Assembly: GCA_038529265.1 (NCBI GenBank)
Contig: JBCBDX010000002.1
Coordinates: 124,001 to 188,000, forward strand
Direction: 5' to 3'
Source of the DNA: JBCBDX01 sp038529265
Lineage (GTDB): Bacteria > Pseudomonadota > Alphaproteobacteria > Rhizobiales > Rhizobiaceae
DNA length: 64,000 nucleotides
The position numbers and the translations under genes are program-made. Of the stretch, positions 30,135-38,453 are shown piece by piece. The first letter of the stretch is position 1. Every line of letters starts with the position of its first letter. The notes below the pieces were generated by a model that did not search any database, was not told the origin of the DNA, and saw only the letters and a program-made list of their open reading frames with translations.

Positions 30135-31211
30135 CTATCGCGGCGCGTGCACAACAACCGGTAGATCGACGATACGTCCCAATGGGTGTGATTGTTCGAC
30201 CACGATGTCATCCGCCGCTAGCTCGACACGCTCACCCGTCTCAAAAATCGTTGTCAGTGCCACCGCAACCATCTCTCGAGCCATCCCTTCCCCAACGCAT
30301 TTGTGTCTACCAGCACCAAAGCTAAGCGAGTGATCAGGAATATTACCCGGGCTCTTCGATCGGTTTTTCATATCGGGCATAAGGTTCAAAGTAACGCGCT
30401 GGTCAACTGCAACTGACCTATCTGCAAACAGCGCCCCACTAGCGCACACGCGCGTGACATCGGGAACGGCTGAACTAACTGCGATCAAACGGTCTGTGGC
30501 GTCCTTAGTGTCACGCGCAAATGCCTGCCTCCATTCTGAAAACCCGCGATCACTGGCAAGCACGATGCAGAGCGCATTAGTGATCGTGTAGGATGTTGCG
30601 ATGGATCCAAGCAGCAACGCCGATAGGACAAAGGCTAGATCGTTGATTGAACGCTCCTCAACCAGCGTGTCGAAACCACTGGCCCTTAGATTGTTACCAT
30701 CGTCCGCTGCGAACCAGTTCAGAAGCGAACCTTGCAAAGCCTTTACCGATGCATTGAAATGCTTGACCTCACGCCAAGGCGGCACGTCAGCTAAAAGCCA
30801 TTCGATGTTAGAGCGCCAACGGTGATATTCGTCCAACCCGCGCGGGTTAAGACCTAGAGACTGGATCACAACTGCATTTACAAATGCGTTGCTATAGTCT
30901 TCCGCGAGGTTCACGCGTACCCGACGTGCAAGCGAGCCGAAGATGCCCTTTGCAATCTCGGGGTACGTCGACTTGTTACGAGACAAGGCCAGCCGGCTTG
31001 CGGCATTAGCCAGCGATTTCAATCGCTTGTGGGTATCACCTTCAGAAAAAAATATGCTGTTCTTTGCAAACTGACGAAAGTGGACCAAATCAATGTCGAA
31101 CTTATCTTCCAGCCCTTCGTAGAGACGGCTCACATGAACAGCATGGAGGTCCTTGGATAAAAGCGCTGCTCGCACATCGGACTCGTTATCAATCCAAATG
31201 TCTTTAGGCAT
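30135..31211 (-). CDS. Cytochrome P450-like protein, atypical
   Basis: The heme-binding loop SFGAGRHKCVGEGMA places the axial ligand at Cys305 of 358 residues, so the protein is a soluble bacterial P450 with no membrane anchor. It is about 40 residues shorter than usual. Where the K-helix ExxR motif is expected the sequence reads ATDRLIAVSSAV, with neither residue aligned. The I-helix LLLGSIATSYT lacks the acid that normally precedes the oxygen-activating Thr. The start MPKDIW has GTGAGG 7 bases upstream and overlaps the ligase stop by 8 bases. It may hydroxylate an ACP-bound acyl chain or serve a non-oxidative role. Confidence 0.82.
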   Translation of the reverse strand: MPKDIWIDNESDVRAALLSKDLHAVHVSRLYEGLEDKFDIDLVHFRQFAKNSIFFSEGDTHKRLKSLANAASRLALSRNKSTYPEIAKGIFGSLARRVRVNLAEDYSNAFVNAVVIQSLGLNPRGLDEYHRWRSNIEWLLADVPPWREVKHFNASVKALQGSLLNWFAADDGNNLRASGFDTLVEERSINDLAFVLSALLLGSIATSYTITNALCIVLASDRGFSEWRQAFARDTKDATDRLIAVSSAVPDVTRVCASGALFADRSVAVDQRVTLNLMPDMKNRSKSPGNIPDHSLSFGAGRHKCVGEGMAREMVAVALTTIFETGERVELAADDIVVEQSHPLGRIVDLPVVVHAPR

Positions 31212-32832
31212 ATTCGGCCTCACCGTTCTTTTCGGTTCGAGCCGCTTTAACGCTTGCCCGGCGAATTTTGCCGCTGGAGGTTCGCGGGAGACTGCCGCGG
31301 TTCAAAATAACCACATCATCCAACTCAACCCCATATCGCGCAGCAACAGACTTTTTGATTTTCAAAGCCAACCCCGCCAAATCAAGCTGTTGCGTGTGCT
31401 TGGCTTTCAATTCGATTTCTAGAAAACAGGCTTGTGTTCGATCCACTTGGTAGGCAGCAGCAGCCAATGCATTAAGTGCATCAGACTGTGATGCAGCATG
31501 CCATTCAATCTCGCTTGCCATGTAGTTTTGACCATTGACAATCAAAATGTCTTTGATGCGACCCGTCACATACAAATGGTCATCGACAATGCTACCAAGA
31601 TCACCTGTCAACCTAAACGTGCGTTCGTTGATACGAACCAAGTCACCTTCATCGACCAGCCCGTTCTCCCGGTAGACCGTACCTAGCGACGCGCCCGACA
31701 AACATATCTGTCCCGAATGACCATCTTTCACAGGTTCATTGGTCACTGGATCAGCAATCACGATGTCGGCCTTGTCTTCTGGCGTCAGCTGACAAGGCTC
31801 AACCGGAACGCTCCGGAAGTTCGGTTTTGATCCGGAATACCCACCTGCGGCGTAGAGGGTCATCTCCGTCATACCATATGTCGCATAGATGGCTCCTCGC
31901 TTCAGTCCCGTTCGTTGAAAGTGTTGATGAAACCGATCCAGCAGACCGGCAGGTACCGTCTCGCCGCCGCAAAACAGGCGAACCCAACCACTCAAATCCA
32001 GTGTTTCAACCAAGTCCGCTGGGACACGGTCCATCATTAGTCTGAGCGCAAACGGCGGTGCGCCCGAAATTACCTTTGGCAAAGATTGCACAAGCTGCAA
32101 GAAATCGCCTGGCCGCTGTAGAAAAGCCAAAGGTGACAGTTGAACACTCGGCATGCCAAGGACCAGCGGAATAAGAATACCGCCGACAAGACCCATATCG
32201 TGAAAGTGTGGCATCCAGTTCACGACATACTCATCTGACATCGCGTAAGCACGCTTTGCGCGCGCCGCATTGTCGAACAAGTTAGCGCTGGATATGCCGA
32301 CACCTTTCGGGTCCTGTGTCGATCCCGATGTGTATTGAAGGAGAACCAAATCTTTGGCGGTTCGCTCGAACCCCGGCAGATCACCCATTTCGCGATGACC
32401 AGGATGTTCAAGCGAAACAACACTATCGAAGCTTCTGATCAATACACTGCTGTCGAGCACTTGTGTAAGATGAACGAAGTCAACCTCGCGACAAATAAAC
32501 TGATTGAGGTCAGCGTTTTTTGCGATGGTGCTGATCCGCTGGCTTTGTGGGCCCTGTCGCGGCGCTGGTATCGGGACAGCAATTTTACCGGCAAGAACAC
32601 ACGCGATCAGACTGGTTACAAATTCTGGACCCGTTGGAAAAGCCAAGCCTACACGGTCTCCAATGCTGCCTTCATTCAAAACAACAGCTAAGGGAAAAGC
32701 GCGTGATAAAATCTCAAAGAGTGAGAACTCGCGATCAATAACTCCGCCGCGTCCTGCAAAAGACAATGCGCACGGTTTTTGCGAGGGGTCACTTCTGGCA
32801 AGCGCCACCAAATGCTGCGCCAAACTACCCAT
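31204..32832 (-). CDS. Fatty acyl-AMP ligase (FAAL-type adenylating enzyme)
   Basis: Activates a carboxylic acid as acyl-AMP and, in FAALs, passes it to an ACP rather than CoA. The 542-residue protein has the P-loop YTSGSTQDPKG (167-177), MPHFHDMGLVGG (207-218, typical of FAALs), YGMTEMTL (about 319), TGDLG (409) and the hinge GRIKDILIVNGQNY (424-437), whose form is that of FAALs rather than acyl-CoA synthetases. The C-terminal catalytic lysine is in PRTSSGKIRR. AGGGG lies 5 bases before the ATG. It heads the four-gene operon and lies beyond a terminator that ends the collar-protein genes. Confidence 0.9.
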   Translation of the reverse strand: MGSLAQHLVALARSDPSQKPCALSFAGRGGVIDREFSLFEILSRAFPLAVVLNEGSIGDRVGLAFPTGPEFVTSLIACVLAGKIAVPIPAPRQGPQSQRISTIAKNADLNQFICREVDFVHLTQVLDSSVLIRSFDSVVSLEHPGHREMGDLPGFERTAKDLVLLQYTSGSTQDPKGVGISSANLFDNAARAKRAYAMSDEYVVNWMPHFHDMGLVGGILIPLVLGMPSVQLSPLAFLQRPGDFLQLVQSLPKVISGAPPFALRLMMDRVPADLVETLDLSGWVRLFCGGETVPAGLLDRFHQHFQRTGLKRGAIYATYGMTEMTLYAAGGYSGSKPNFRSVPVEPCQLTPEDKADIVIADPVTNEPVKDGHSGQICLSGASLGTVYRENGLVDEGDLVRINERTFRLTGDLGSIVDDHLYVTGRIKDILIVNGQNYMASEIEWHAASQSDALNALAAAAYQVDRTQACFLEIELKAKHTQQLDLAGLALKIKKSVAARYGVELDDVVILNRGSLPRTSSGKIRRASVKAARTEKNGEAEYA

Positions 32833-32897
32833 ATTGCCCCTTGCGATGCGCCCTGATGCTCGTTCTACGCGTGATTCCGACTAAGATCAATTCGGTC

Positions 32898-32931
32898 CAA
32901 AACAAAACCGGCTGAATGAAATCCAGCCGGT
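32898..32931 (-). terminator. Intrinsic terminator between collar genes and FAAL operon
   Basis: The stem ACCGGCTG / CAGCCGGT with a 9-base loop is followed on the minus strand by TTTTGTTTT. It separates the three collar-protein genes from the downstream FAAL operon, which therefore needs its own promoter or read-through. Confidence 0.75.
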
Positions 32932-32980
32932 CCGTTCTTCCAGTCATAAATTCTGAAACGAAATCAGGTGATTATGACCG

Positions 32981-33565
32981 CTAGCTGCGCGGTGGAAACT
33001 GACCGCGGACCGTAATGCACCATTTCATCGCCAGTGTTGGAGCGATCACTGGAAACGGTATGTTATTACCCGTATGGCCGATCACCGCGCGGTTCATGGT
33101 GCTTCCATTGGGCGTTGTAGATTGGCTAAACGCGTTTACTCCCGCAGGAAGTTCGGAAACTCCTGCAGCATTGGGGCTAACAACAGCGTTGGGTGTGCCC
33201 GTGTTTATTCTGTGGTTATGGGGTGGCAAATTGGGAACGGTCAGCGTGACACGTTCCTGTCCACTACGCGCTCCATAATTGCCAGCGCCCTGAGCGACGC
33301 CTATGGCTATACGCCCACGCAAATCCGGCAGGGCAAAAGTTGTTCTACCATTGCCGCCATAATTAGAACCCAGCAGGGCAAAAAGCGCCGGATTGGTGCT
33401 AGTGTTCAAAAGTTGACCTGCCGCTTCGAGAGTGCCCTCGGGACAGAAATTGTACGGCGTTAATTGCAGATCGCCGATGAACGTATCAGGTGCAGCTTGC
33501 GCAGACACTGAAAGCAGCAATGCTCCACTAAGCGCACACGTAAGTCTCTTCAAATATTTCAGCAT
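32981..33565 (-). CDS. Exported tail-collar / microcystin-dependent-protein-like protein (third of three)
   Basis: The 194-residue product starts MLKYLKRLTCALSGALLLSVSAQA, a clear Sec signal peptide; an ATG 24 codons upstream would bury it. The mature part has the phage tail-collar pattern: DTFIGDLQLTPYNFCPEGT, then LFALLGSNYGGNGRTTFALPDLRGR and later LPPHNHR. It ends MKWCITVRGQFPPRS, a terminal motif shared with the next two genes. Such domains occur in phage fibre collars and in MdpB-like secreted proteins of unknown role. Confidence 0.82.
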   Translation of the reverse strand: MLKYLKRLTCALSGALLLSVSAQAAPDTFIGDLQLTPYNFCPEGTLEAAGQLLNTSTNPALFALLGSNYGGNGRTTFALPDLRGRIAIGVAQGAGNYGARSGQERVTLTVPNLPPHNHRINTGTPNAVVSPNAAGVSELPAGVNAFSQSTTPNGSTMNRAVIGHTGNNIPFPVIAPTLAMKWCITVRGQFPPRS

Positions 33566-33597
33566 TTCATTCTCTCTTTGGGAGTAAAAACGACCAC

Positions 33598-34188
33598 TCA
33601 GCTTCGCGAAGGAAACAAACCTTCCAGCGCGATGCACCAGTTCATGACAATTTGGGGCTGTTGGATGTTGAAAGGCAAACCACTGCCGGTCGACCCAACC
33701 ACACTGGAAGCCATTTGGCCCGCAGTTGTATTGGTTGAATAGGCAGGGAAAGAACCGAAGCTACCAAAGAAGTCATCGATACCGTCATGAGTATCCACCG
33801 GATCATCGGAAGCCACGAGCGAATGCGAATGGGCCGGCATCTGTTGCAACCGCATTATTGTTTCGCTTAGGCCAATTTCTTGTCCCCAAGCGTATGTCGA
33901 CAGGCCCGGACCGGTGCCAAGGCCGATGGGTGCTCTGCCGGAAAGATCGGGGACAGCGAAAGTAGTTCGGCCATCGCCGCCGAATGTTGTGCCCAACAGT
34001 GCAAACAAAGCCGTGTGCTGGCTGATGGACAAAATCTGCCCTTGGGCTTGCGTCCATGAGCGCGGACAAAAATTGTTGGCGAACAGGCGCAGTTCGCCAA
34101 TGAACGGTTCTTGTGCGGCAGTTACGGTAGGTGCAGCAGATACCGCGCCAAAAATAGTTGCGGCCAGAAGTGCTAGCTTCAGTTTCAT
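33598..34188 (-). CDS. Exported tail-collar / microcystin-dependent-protein-like protein (second of three)
   Basis: A 196-residue paralogue with signal peptide MKLKLALLAATIFGAVSAAPTVTA. The collar core reads EPFIGELRLFANNFCPRSW, LFALLGTTFGGDGRTTFAVPDL and MPAHSHSLVA, and the end reads MNWCIALEGLFPSRS. It lies 27 bases downstream of the first collar gene. No phage structural, lysis or integrase genes are near, so I read it as a chromosomal exported protein rather than a prophage part. Confidence 0.82.
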   Translation of the reverse strand: MKLKLALLAATIFGAVSAAPTVTAAQEPFIGELRLFANNFCPRSWTQAQGQILSISQHTALFALLGTTFGGDGRTTFAVPDLSGRAPIGLGTGPGLSTYAWGQEIGLSETIMRLQQMPAHSHSLVASDDPVDTHDGIDDFFGSFGSFPAYSTNTTAGQMASSVVGSTGSGLPFNIQQPQIVMNWCIALEGLFPSRS

Positions 34189-34215
34189 GAAATTGTCTCC
34201 AAACGTTCGTAAAGT

Positions 34216-34830
34216 TCAGGGCCGATTGGGGAATTGGCCGCGCAAAGCGATGCACCAAAGAATGGCTAGCGCAGGCGAGCGGATATCAATCGGCTGATTT
34301 TGCCCCGCATTCGCAATGCTCTGCGAACTCATGGCAACAAGATTTGTGCTCGTATCTCTGAATGCATTCGCCGCACCGGCGTTTCGTTCAAATATTGAAG
34401 CACCGACTGGCGAGCTTGAGACGTTGGTGCCTTCTGCGACCAGGTTGAGATCATGGCTATGAGACGGTAGATTGTTTTGGTTTAAGACGACTGTCTCCGA
34501 TCCCAGCTTTGAGCCCCATGGATAAAAGGACAAGCCTGGCGATTGGCCATAACCGAACGCGTGCCTGCCACGCAAATCTGGCAAGCCGAAGGTGCTCACG
34601 CCATCACCACCATACGTCGTGCCAACCAACGAGAACAAACCTTCGTTGCCAACGATCGAAAGGACGCCGCCGGATGCAGCGGTCCAACCAACCGGACAAT
34701 AGCTGAAAGCGACAGGCATCACGTCGCCGACATAAGGCTGGCTATCGGCAAAGCTCTGTGTCGGCATCAGAATACCAGATGCAAATATTGTTGCGGCGAT
34801 GTATGCCGCACGCTTGAGCGAGTTTAACAT
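34216..34830 (-). CDS. Exported tail-collar / microcystin-dependent-protein-like protein (first of three)
   Basis: A 204-residue paralogue with signal peptide MLNSLKRAAYIAATIFASGI ending near QSFA. The core reads QPYVGDVMPVAFSYCPVGW, LFSLVGTTYGGDGVSTFGLPDLRGR and LPSHSHDLN, and the end reads ILWCIALRGQFPNRP. It is the first gene of the tandem set. The 284-base upstream gap to tRNA-Arg is noticeably AT-rich (around 34900-35000) and probably holds the promoter. Each protein has one Cys near the N-terminus and one near the C-terminus (CP and WCI), which could form a disulfide after export. Confidence 0.82.
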   Translation of the reverse strand: MLNSLKRAAYIAATIFASGILMPTQSFADSQPYVGDVMPVAFSYCPVGWTAASGGVLSIVGNEGLFSLVGTTYGGDGVSTFGLPDLRGRHAFGYGQSPGLSFYPWGSKLGSETVVLNQNNLPSHSHDLNLVAEGTNVSSSPVGASIFERNAGAANAFRDTSTNLVAMSSQSIANAGQNQPIDIRSPALAILWCIALRGQFPNRP

Positions 34831-35114
34831 AAAAGTGCCCCTCTTTCGCAATTTAAACCCAAATCATTTGAAATGGATTGCGACTCAAAGGCGTAAAGCC
34901 ATCATGTATTACTGTCTAGCAGTTTAAATTCATTTTCTCAGAATTAATATTTGCTATTGTAGTATATTCATTTGACTTTTTCATATGAATCAATTGCTTT
35001 GCGATTCGCACTATTTGCCGGCGAAGCGCGACAGGCGGCCAGTTTGAAAGACTCGACTTGATAGGGATCACAACCCGAGCGGGAAGATTCCGATAGTGTT
35101 TTTATTGAAAACTT

Positions 35115-35191
35115 TGGCGACCCCGGAAGGATTCGAACCCTCGACCTGATGATTAGAAGTCACCTGCTCTATCCAACTGAGCTACGGGGCC
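35115..35191 (-). tRNA. tRNA-Arg (TCT anticodon)
   Basis: A 77-base cloverleaf with acceptor stem GGCCCCG / CGGGGTC (one G-T pair), anticodon TCT in the loop CTTCTAA, T arm GGTTCGAATCC and encoded CCA. Confidence 0.96.
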
Positions 35192-35239
35192 GCTAAGTGA
35201 TGGGCATCTATTGCCCAAGTCGGAAATATGAGACTGGTC

Positions 35240-35545
35240 TCAATGCGTCCAGGGCTGACGACGCCCGAAACTAAAATTGTCTGCATATGCAACCCGTCGA
35301 CGCTTGGCGCCCTTGGGCTCAACCACGCGAAACGGCAGGCCATACTTTTGTGCATATGACACTGCTTCACCTTTTGATTCAAAAAACAGCTTAACTTGCG
35401 ATCTTGTGTCACCGGAAGACGTATATCCCATCAAGGGTTCAACTGATTTGGCCGCTGTTCGGTCAAACTCCAAGAGCCACCGTCCGGTTTTGCCCTTGCC
35501 CGATTGCATCGCTGTTTTCGCAGGCGAATAAATGCGTGCTTGCAT
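35240..35545 (-). CDS. NADH dehydrogenase accessory subunit (NDUFS4-like, ETC complex I subunit)
   Basis: An accessory subunit of the peripheral arm of respiratory complex I, found in Alphaproteobacteria and mitochondria. The 101-residue product has the family pattern: ARIYSPAKTAMQSGKGKTGRWLLEF (split after residue 20), EPLMGYTSSGDTRSQVKL, and the basic C-terminal AKRRRVAYADNFSFGRRQPWTH region. GAGGG lies about 9 bases before the start. It stands alone, away from a nuo operon, just upstream of tRNA-Arg on the same strand. Confidence 0.9.
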   Translation of the reverse strand: MQARIYSPAKTAMQSGKGKTGRWLLEFDRTAAKSVEPLMGYTSSGDTRSQVKLFFESKGEAVSYAQKYGLPFRVVEPKGAKRRRVAYADNFSFGRRQPWTH

Positions 35546-35968
35546 ACGTCAGTTCCCTCAAATGCCGCCGATTTCTGTACGTTTATGCCAGAATTTTGGC
35601 AAAGCAGCGGCTCCATGGTCTATTCTCAAACAAAAGGCGCTGCAAGCCGCGAAAGCAATTTGCTTTTTGATTCAATCATCGTTGCCAAAAACCTTGTATC
35701 TTAGCCAACAGTTGCACAAAAATAGTCGCAAGAAGCTCAGGGCAACGACTGAAAAGACCTCACGAGGCATTTTGTCGCTCATTTCGGCGAACCAACTAAG
35801 CTGCTGATTTATTGGCATAATACGCGTTCAACCGATCGAAACTGAACAACTATCGACAATAGTCCTATGGTCTTTTTTCGCAATTGGAACAAGTTTGTTG
35901 ATGTCTGGACCAGACAACGTGCCGATTTTGAGGAGAGTCAGGCACGGTTTCCAATTGGGAGGTTTTTT
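35546..35968. other. 423-base stretch without a recognisable gene
   Basis: This gap separates two divergent genes. Short frames are present but none has a ribosome binding site or family resemblance. A 7-bp inverted repeat lies near its end (35902-35916). A GGGAGG ribosome binding site at 35957-35962 serves the following substrate-binding protein. Confidence 0.6.
35902..35916 (+). promoter_or_regulatory. Inverted repeat upstream of the Liv-type operon
   Basis: TGTCTGG-A-CCAGACA is a perfect 7-bp inverted repeat with a single central base, 52 bases before the start codon. The short spacing suits a dimeric regulator site better than an RNA hairpin. No regulator gene is adjacent. Confidence 0.35.
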
Positions 35969-37318
35969 ATGAACAAATTCTCGATCTCACGCCGAGGTCT
36001 GATCAAGTCTTCAGCCTATGTGGGCGCAGGCTTGGCCATGCCTACGATTTTCACCAACAAAGCACATGCTTTTACAAACGAACCAACCGGTTCGACGGTT
36101 ACGCTCGGCTTTAACGTTCCACAGTCCGGCCCATATGCTGACGAAGGCGCGGACGAGTTGCGCGCATATGAATTGGCGGTCGAGCACCTGAATGGTGGTG
36201 GCGACGGCGGCATGATGAATACCTTCTCTTCCAAAGAGTTGAAGGGTAACGGTATTCTCGGCAAGAAAGTTGAGTATGTAACAGGCGATACACAGACCAA
36301 GTCTGACGCAGCGCGTGCATCTGCTCGTTCAATGATTGAAAAAGACGGTGCGGTGATGATCACCGGCGGTTCTTCTTCTGGTGTCGCGGTTGCTGTGCAG
36401 GCGCTCTGTCAAGAAGCTGGCATCATCTTCATGGCCGGTCTGACACACTCAAACGATACGACAGGTAAAGACCGTAAAGCCAACGGTTTCCGCCACTTCT
36501 TCAATTCCTACATGTCAGGTGCCGCATTGGCGCCGGTTTTGAGTGCCAACTACGGGAAGGATCGTAAGGCTTATCACCTGACCGCTGACTATAACTGGGG
36601 ATACACAACTGAAGAAGCTGTGCGCCAGTCAACAGAAGACATGGGTTGGGAAACTGTTGAAGCTGTGAAAACACCGCTGACACAAACAGACTTCTCTTCC
36701 TACATCACACCTGTCCTGCAATCAGATGCCGACGTTCTCGTTCTGAACCACTATGGCGGCAACATGGTCAACTCACTGACCAACGCTGTTCAGTTTGGCC
36801 TGCGTGACCGGATGGTCAACGGCAAGCAAATGGAAATCATTGTTCCATTGTACTCTCGCCTGATGGCCAAGGGTGCTGGCGCTAACGTTAAGGGCATCTT
36901 TGGCTCAACAAACTGGCACTGGTCACTGTCTGACGAAGGTTCGAAAGCGTTCGTCAAATCATTCGGTGAGAAGTATGGCTTCCCACCATCACAGGCTGCG
37001 CACACTTGCTATGTTCAAACACTTCTGTACGCAGATGCTGTTGAGCGCGCAGGTTCGTTCGCTCCATGTGCAGTTGCCGAAGCTCTGGAAGACTTTGAGT
37101 TCGACGGCTTGGGCAACGGTAAGACTCTCTACCGCGGCGCTGACCACCAGTGCTTCAAAGACGTTCTCGTCGTGAAGGGTAAAGAAAACCCATCATCAGA
37201 GTTCGACCTTCTTGAAGTTGTTGAAGTCACACCTGTGGAGCAAGTCACATACGCGCCAGATCACCCGCAAATGGGCGGCGCGGAAGCCTCACTGGGCTCT
37301 TGCAACAACGGCGCCTGA
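35969..37318 (+). CDS. Branched-chain amino acid/amide-type ABC transporter, substrate-binding protein
   Basis: The periplasmic receptor of the importer encoded by the next four genes. The 449-residue product begins MNKFSISRRGLIKSSAYVGA, a twin-arginine-like signal (SRRGLIK) ending near KAHA; a longer upstream frame lacks the ribosome binding site GGGAGG found here. The mature part is a type I periplasmic binding fold starting TLGFNVPQSGPYADEG, with TGGSSSGVAVAVQAL and SDADVLVLNHYGG segments. The ligand is unknown: branched-chain amino acids, amides or urea are possible. A stem-loop follows the gene. Confidence 0.88.
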   Translation: MNKFSISRRGLIKSSAYVGAGLAMPTIFTNKAHAFTNEPTGSTVTLGFNVPQSGPYADEGADELRAYELAVEHLNGGGDGGMMNTFSSKELKGNGILGKKVEYVTGDTQTKSDAARASARSMIEKDGAVMITGGSSSGVAVAVQALCQEAGIIFMAGLTHSNDTTGKDRKANGFRHFFNSYMSGAALAPVLSANYGKDRKAYHLTADYNWGYTTEEAVRQSTEDMGWETVEAVKTPLTQTDFSSYITPVLQSDADVLVLNHYGGNMVNSLTNAVQFGLRDRMVNGKQMEIIVPLYSRLMAKGAGANVKGIFGSTNWHWSLSDEGSKAFVKSFGEKYGFPPSQAAHTCYVQTLLYADAVERAGSFAPCAVAEALEDFEFDGLGNGKTLYRGADHQCFKDVLVVKGKENPSSEFDLLEVVEVTPVEQVTYAPDHPQMGGAEASLGSCNNGA

Positions 37319-37330
37319 TTTGAGCGCCTT

Positions 37331-37360
37331 ACCGACCCGCAATGGCGGGTCGGTATCTTT
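37331..37360 (+). terminator. Stem-loop between binding protein and permease genes
   Basis: Perfect 10-bp arms ACCGACCCGC / GCGGGTCGGT with a 4-base loop are followed by ATCTTT. The T-run is weak, so partial termination or 3'-end protection is likely. This would make more binding protein than permease. Confidence 0.6.
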
Positions 37361-37417
37361 CTAAACTGAAATGAAACTCGCCGCTTTATGCGGTCGGTCT
37401 AGCCATGCGGGATCACC

Positions 37418-38449
37418 ATGGAAGCCATTCTACTGCAAATTCTTAATGGTTTGGACAAAGGTAGTGCCTACGCGCTCATCGCCTTGGGTCTCACACTAAT
37501 TTTTGGCACGCTTGGTGTGGTCAACTTTGCGCACGGCGCCCTTTTCATGATTGGCGCCTTTTGTGCGGTGACTTTCAGCCGCTTGCTAAATCTTTCCTTC
37601 ACCGTTGAAGATCCTGAAAAGCTGGATTTTCTGGGCAATCCATTGAAGGTAGATACACCCTATCTGGAAAGCTGGTTTGGTCCGGAAGTTGGCGCAGCGC
37701 TGATACAATGGTCGGTACCACTATCAATCTTGTTTGCCATTCCAGTGATGATCCTTGTCGGACTGTCCATGGAACGCGGCCTCATCAAGCACTTCTACAA
37801 GCGACCTCATGCCGACCAAATTCTCGTAACGTTCGGACTGGCTATCGTACTGCAAGAGATCGTGAAGTATTTTTACGGCGCAAACCCGATCCCAACGCCC
37901 GCGCCGGGTGTTTTTGCCGGCAGCTTTGATTTTGGCGTTCTGGTTGGCCTTGATGCCGGATCGATTATCTACCCCTATTGGCGATTGATCTACTTCATGT
38001 TCGCCGCGCTGATCATCGGTTCAGTATTTGCGTTCCTTCAGTTCACCACATTTGGAATGGTCGTGCGCGCCGGAATGGCAGACCGCGAAACGGTAGGGCT
38101 GCTCGGAATCAATATCGATAAGCGCTTCACTATAATGTTCGCCATAGCAGCGGTCGTTGCAGGCCTTGCGGGCGTCATGTACGCGCCGATCAACTCGCCA
38201 AATTACCATATGGGCATGGACTTCCTGGTTCTATCATTTGTGGTGGTTGTTGTGGGTGGCATGGGGTCCTTGCCGGGCGCGGTGCTTGCGGGATTTGTGC
38301 TTGGAATTGTCGAGAGCTTTGCGTCGATGGCGCAAGTCGTTTCCCTCATCCCGGGAATCAACCAAATCATCATTTATCTAATCGCGATCATCATCTTGTT
38401 GACCCGTCCGCGTGGTCTGATGGGACGCAAAGGCGTGATGGAAGAGTAA
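37418..38449 (+). CDS. livH: Liv-type ABC transporter permease (LivH-like)
   Basis: The first inner-membrane channel subunit. The 343-residue product has about eight hydrophobic helices, beginning LQILNGLDKGSAYALIALGLTLIFG (about 6-30), the LivH signature, and the LGINIDKRFTIMFAIAAVVAGLAG coupling region near residue 228. There is a hydrophilic insert of about 25 residues after helix 2 (SFTVEDPEKLDFLGN onward), common in the urea/amide-like branch. It ends 4 bases before the next permease gene. Confidence 0.92.
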   Translation: MEAILLQILNGLDKGSAYALIALGLTLIFGTLGVVNFAHGALFMIGAFCAVTFSRLLNLSFTVEDPEKLDFLGNPLKVDTPYLESWFGPEVGAALIQWSVPLSILFAIPVMILVGLSMERGLIKHFYKRPHADQILVTFGLAIVLQEIVKYFYGANPIPTPAPGVFAGSFDFGVLVGLDAGSIIYPYWRLIYFMFAALIIGSVFAFLQFTTFGMVVRAGMADRETVGLLGINIDKRFTIMFAIAAVVAGLAGVMYAPINSPNYHMGMDFLVLSFVVVVVGGMGSLPGAVLAGFVLGIVESFASMAQVVSLIPGINQIIIYLIAIIILLTRPRGLMGRKGVMEE

Positions 38450-38453
38450 GAAG

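Noticed and set aside
32981..34830. Prophage remnant suggested by tail-collar domains
   Set aside because: All three proteins have Sec signal peptides, and no capsid, portal, lysis, integrase or repressor gene is nearby.
35115..35191. tRNA-Arg as the attachment site of an integrated island covering the FAAL cluster
   Set aside because: I could not find a second copy of the tRNA 3' end near 26900-27100 and there is no integrase gene.
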